Below are positions 22,757 through 24,211 of a stretch of DNA of 24,211 nt, piece by piece (position 1 is the first letter of the stretch; every line of letters starts with the position of its first letter). Under the pieces are notes generated by a model that worked only from the letters and a program-made list of their open reading frames with translations, searched no databases and was not told the origin of the DNA. Made by a program: the position numbers and the translations under genes. Source of the DNA: an uncultured Bacteroides sp. (GTDB taxonomy: Bacteria; Bacteroidota; Bacteroidia; Bacteroidales; Bacteroidaceae); the NCBI RefSeq assembly GCF_910578895.1, contig NZ_CAJTSC010000045.1:1-24211 (forward strand), read 5' to 3'.

Positions 22757-23362
22757 ATGAACCTTACCGAAAGTTGCATCAATGTCTTCATCCAATCCAT
22801 CGTTGATTATCATCAGACAGATGACGTAAATACCCCTATCAAAAATCCTTTCAACCCAAGGAGTATAGAACATGACCTTTATCTAAAGAACTGGATTGAC
22901 ACCGTTCAATGGCATCTGGAAGATATCATACGAAATCCTGCCATAGACCCGACAGAGGCTTTGACAATCAAAAGAAAAATTGACAAATCCAACCAAGACC
23001 GTACGGATTTGGTAGAACGAATAGACTGTTACTTCCTTGATAAATATAAGGATGCCCCAATAAAGGCAAACGCCACTATCAATACGGAAAGTCCGGCATG
23101 GGCCATTGACCGTTTATCCATCCTTGCATTGAAGATATATCACATGCAACAAGAAGTGGAACGCACCGATGCCACCATAGAACATCACGCCCGATGTGAA
23201 ATGAAATTAAACATCTTGTTGGAACAACAAAAAGATCTTTCGACTGCTATTGAACAACTGATTACAGACATTGAAAGCGGAAGGAAATACATGAAAACGT
23301 ATAAGCAAATGAAAATGTACAACGACCCTGCTTTAAATCCTGTTCTTTACAACAAAAAATGA
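22757..23362 (+). CDS. DUF4254 family protein
   Basis: A 201-residue, soluble, mostly helical protein of the DUF4254 family (PF14063), typical of Bacteroidetes and usually found beside a heptosyltransferase in the LPS core locus. Visible family features are the segment FNPRSIEHDLYLKNWIDTVQ then WHLEDIIRNP (about 32-61) and RLSILALKIYHMQQEVERT (about 118-136). There is no signal peptide or membrane helix, so it acts in the cytoplasm. Its function is unknown. It overlaps the GT9 gene by 4 bases (ATGA), so the two are translationally coupled. It lies right of repeat E and would be switched on by inversion. Confidence 0.88.
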   Translation: MNLTESCINVFIQSIVDYHQTDDVNTPIKNPFNPRSIEHDLYLKNWIDTVQWHLEDIIRNPAIDPTEALTIKRKIDKSNQDRTDLVERIDCYFLDKYKDAPIKANATINTESPAWAIDRLSILALKIYHMQQEVERTDATIEHHARCEMKLNILLEQQKDLSTAIEQLITDIESGRKYMKTYKQMKMYNDPALNPVLYNKK

Positions 23363-24177
23363 AATTACTTGTCATACGTTTCTCCGCACTTGGTGATGTA
23401 GCAATGACAATACCTGTCCTTACTACTTTGGCACAACAATACCCTCAAATAGACATCACCGTGTTGAGTAAGCCTTTCATGCAACCTCTATTTGCAAAGC
23501 TTCCCCCTAACGTACACTTCCGGGAAGTCGATGTAAAGATGTACAAGGGGGTGAAAGGCTTGTTTCGCCTGTTTCGTGAGTTAACGGAAGAAAAGCACTA
23601 TAATGCGGTTGCCGACTTACACGATGTCCTGCGTAGCAAAATATTGAGAATGTTCTTCGTGGCTACAGGTGTAAAAGTAGCACACATCGACAAAGGGCGC
23701 AAAGAAAAGAAAGCTTTAATCCGTCCGAAACACAAAATAATGAAACAACTTCCCTCTTCTTTCATGCGTTATGAAGATGTATTCAAGAAGTTAGGGTATC
23801 CGATAAAAACAACTTTCCACTCTATTTTTAAGGAAAGCAAAGGAGACATATCCTTATTCCAACAAATAGCAGGGACACCAGATAACAAGCCGTGGATAGG
23901 CTTAGCTCCTTTTGCGGCACACAAAGGAAAAACTCTGCCTCAAGAAACAATCAAGGCATTGATACAAGAATTATCGGCACATGCCGATTGGAAAATATTC
24001 CTCTTTGGTGGCGGGAAAACAGAAAAAGAACTGTTGGAAAAATGGGCTGCCATGGGAAGCAACATACAATCTTTGGCAGGAAAACTAAAATTAAACGAAG
24101 AACTTGCGTTGATGAGCCATTTAAAAGTAATGATTTGCATGGATTCCGGCAATATGTGGAAAATCCACTCAAAGTAG
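23359..24177 (+). pseudogene. truncated GT9 heptosyltransferase-type gene, interrupted at its 3' end
   Basis: The product is a GT9 (ADP-heptose:LPS heptosyltransferase) family protein: MKLLVIRFSALGDVAMTIPV N-terminus, VADLHDVLRSKILR, the phosphate-binding segment IGLAPFAAHKGKTLP (about 177-191) and the donor-site region LALMSHLKVMICMDSGNM (about 249-266). Family proteins run to about 340-350 residues and continue after D-S-x-N-M with a His and a C-terminal Rossmann half. Here, after M266, the frame reads WKIHSK and stops at 272. The break at about 24155 coincides with a change to sequence resembling an insertion element end. The protein has lost the last quarter of the donor domain and is probably inactive. 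Confidence 0.85.
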
Positions 24178-24211
24178 TCCCCTTAATTCACAGCAATTTG
24201 ACCCCTGTTAA
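24155..24211. mobile_element. putative end of an insertion sequence, cut by the window edge
   Basis: The abrupt end of the GT9 gene is followed by TGTGGAAAATCCACTC (24155-24170, with the short dyad GTGG/CCAC) and then AAAGTAGTCCCC and AATTTGACCCC. I infer an IS terminus starting TGT at 24155, perhaps of the IS21 type. No transposase reading frame is visible because the window ends 57 bases later. Confidence 0.4.

Noticed and set aside
1..24211. tRNA, rRNA, CRISPR arrays or phage genes
   Set aside because: I found no cloverleaf with an anticodon loop, no rRNA sequence, no regularly spaced direct repeats and no phage or plasmid proteins. The five palindromic sites are not spaced as a CRISPR array.

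Overview
The window looks like chromosomal DNA of a Bacteroidales species, most likely a gut Bacteroides. The grounds are -7 promoter boxes of the TAnnTTTG type, weak Shine-Dalgarno signals, the protein families present (GIN-domain DUF2807 lipoprotein, 6-bladed beta-propeller lipoprotein, RNase H with a hybrid-binding domain, DUF4254) and the layout of a Bacteroides-type LPS/LOS glycan locus. The species cannot be named from sequence alone.

Left part (1-12200) is ordinary housekeeping DNA. It holds a small membrane-anchored protein, a YgjP-like metalloprotease (minus), a GIN-domain lipoprotein, a propeller lipoprotein followed by a micro-ORF that is only a signal peptide, and an ECF sigma factor with an overlapping anti-sigma-like partner. 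Next come arginine decarboxylase and acetylglutamate kinase overlapping by one base (speA-argB), shikimate kinase, an Frm2/Hbn1-like nitroreductase divergent from RNase H, and an MsbA-like ABC exporter.

Right part (12207-24211) is a surface-glycan (LPS core/LOS or similar) locus. It contains UDP-galactopyranose mutase (glf), a capsular-type glycosyltransferase, a GT2, a large double HAD-type protein, a GT32-like and a GT90-like transferase, a GT2 of galactofuranosyl/rhamnosyl type, a WaaP/Kdo-type kinase, another GT2-like transferase, DUF4254 and a GT9 heptosyltransferase. The GT9 gene is cut off near the end of the window by sequence that looks like the end of an insertion element. UDP-Galf made by Glf would be a donor for one or more transferases, the kinase could phosphorylate the core, and the ABC exporter next door could flip the lipid-linked product.

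The main discovery candidate is regulatory. Transcription units of the glycan locus downstream of glf start at a repeated promoter module of about 140 bp (four copies) that ends in a 30-33 bp near-palindromic site; a fifth site has no promoter. Three sites carry an intact ACGAACGT core with 14+2+14 geometry, as expected of a Hin/Mpi-type serine invertase site, and the cores fit the ARACGTWCGT motif I recall for the Bacteroides fragilis Mpi invertible promoters. Sites at 22502-22531 and 22678-22707 are inverted copies (29/30) flanking a 146-bp segment with one promoter, now facing left. Flipping it would turn off a three-gene glycosyltransferase/kinase operon and turn on DUF4254-GT9. Two other copies look locked: one has a mismatched core dinucleotide (14234-14263) and one a decayed core (19733-19765). 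No recombinase is encoded in the window, so it would act in trans.
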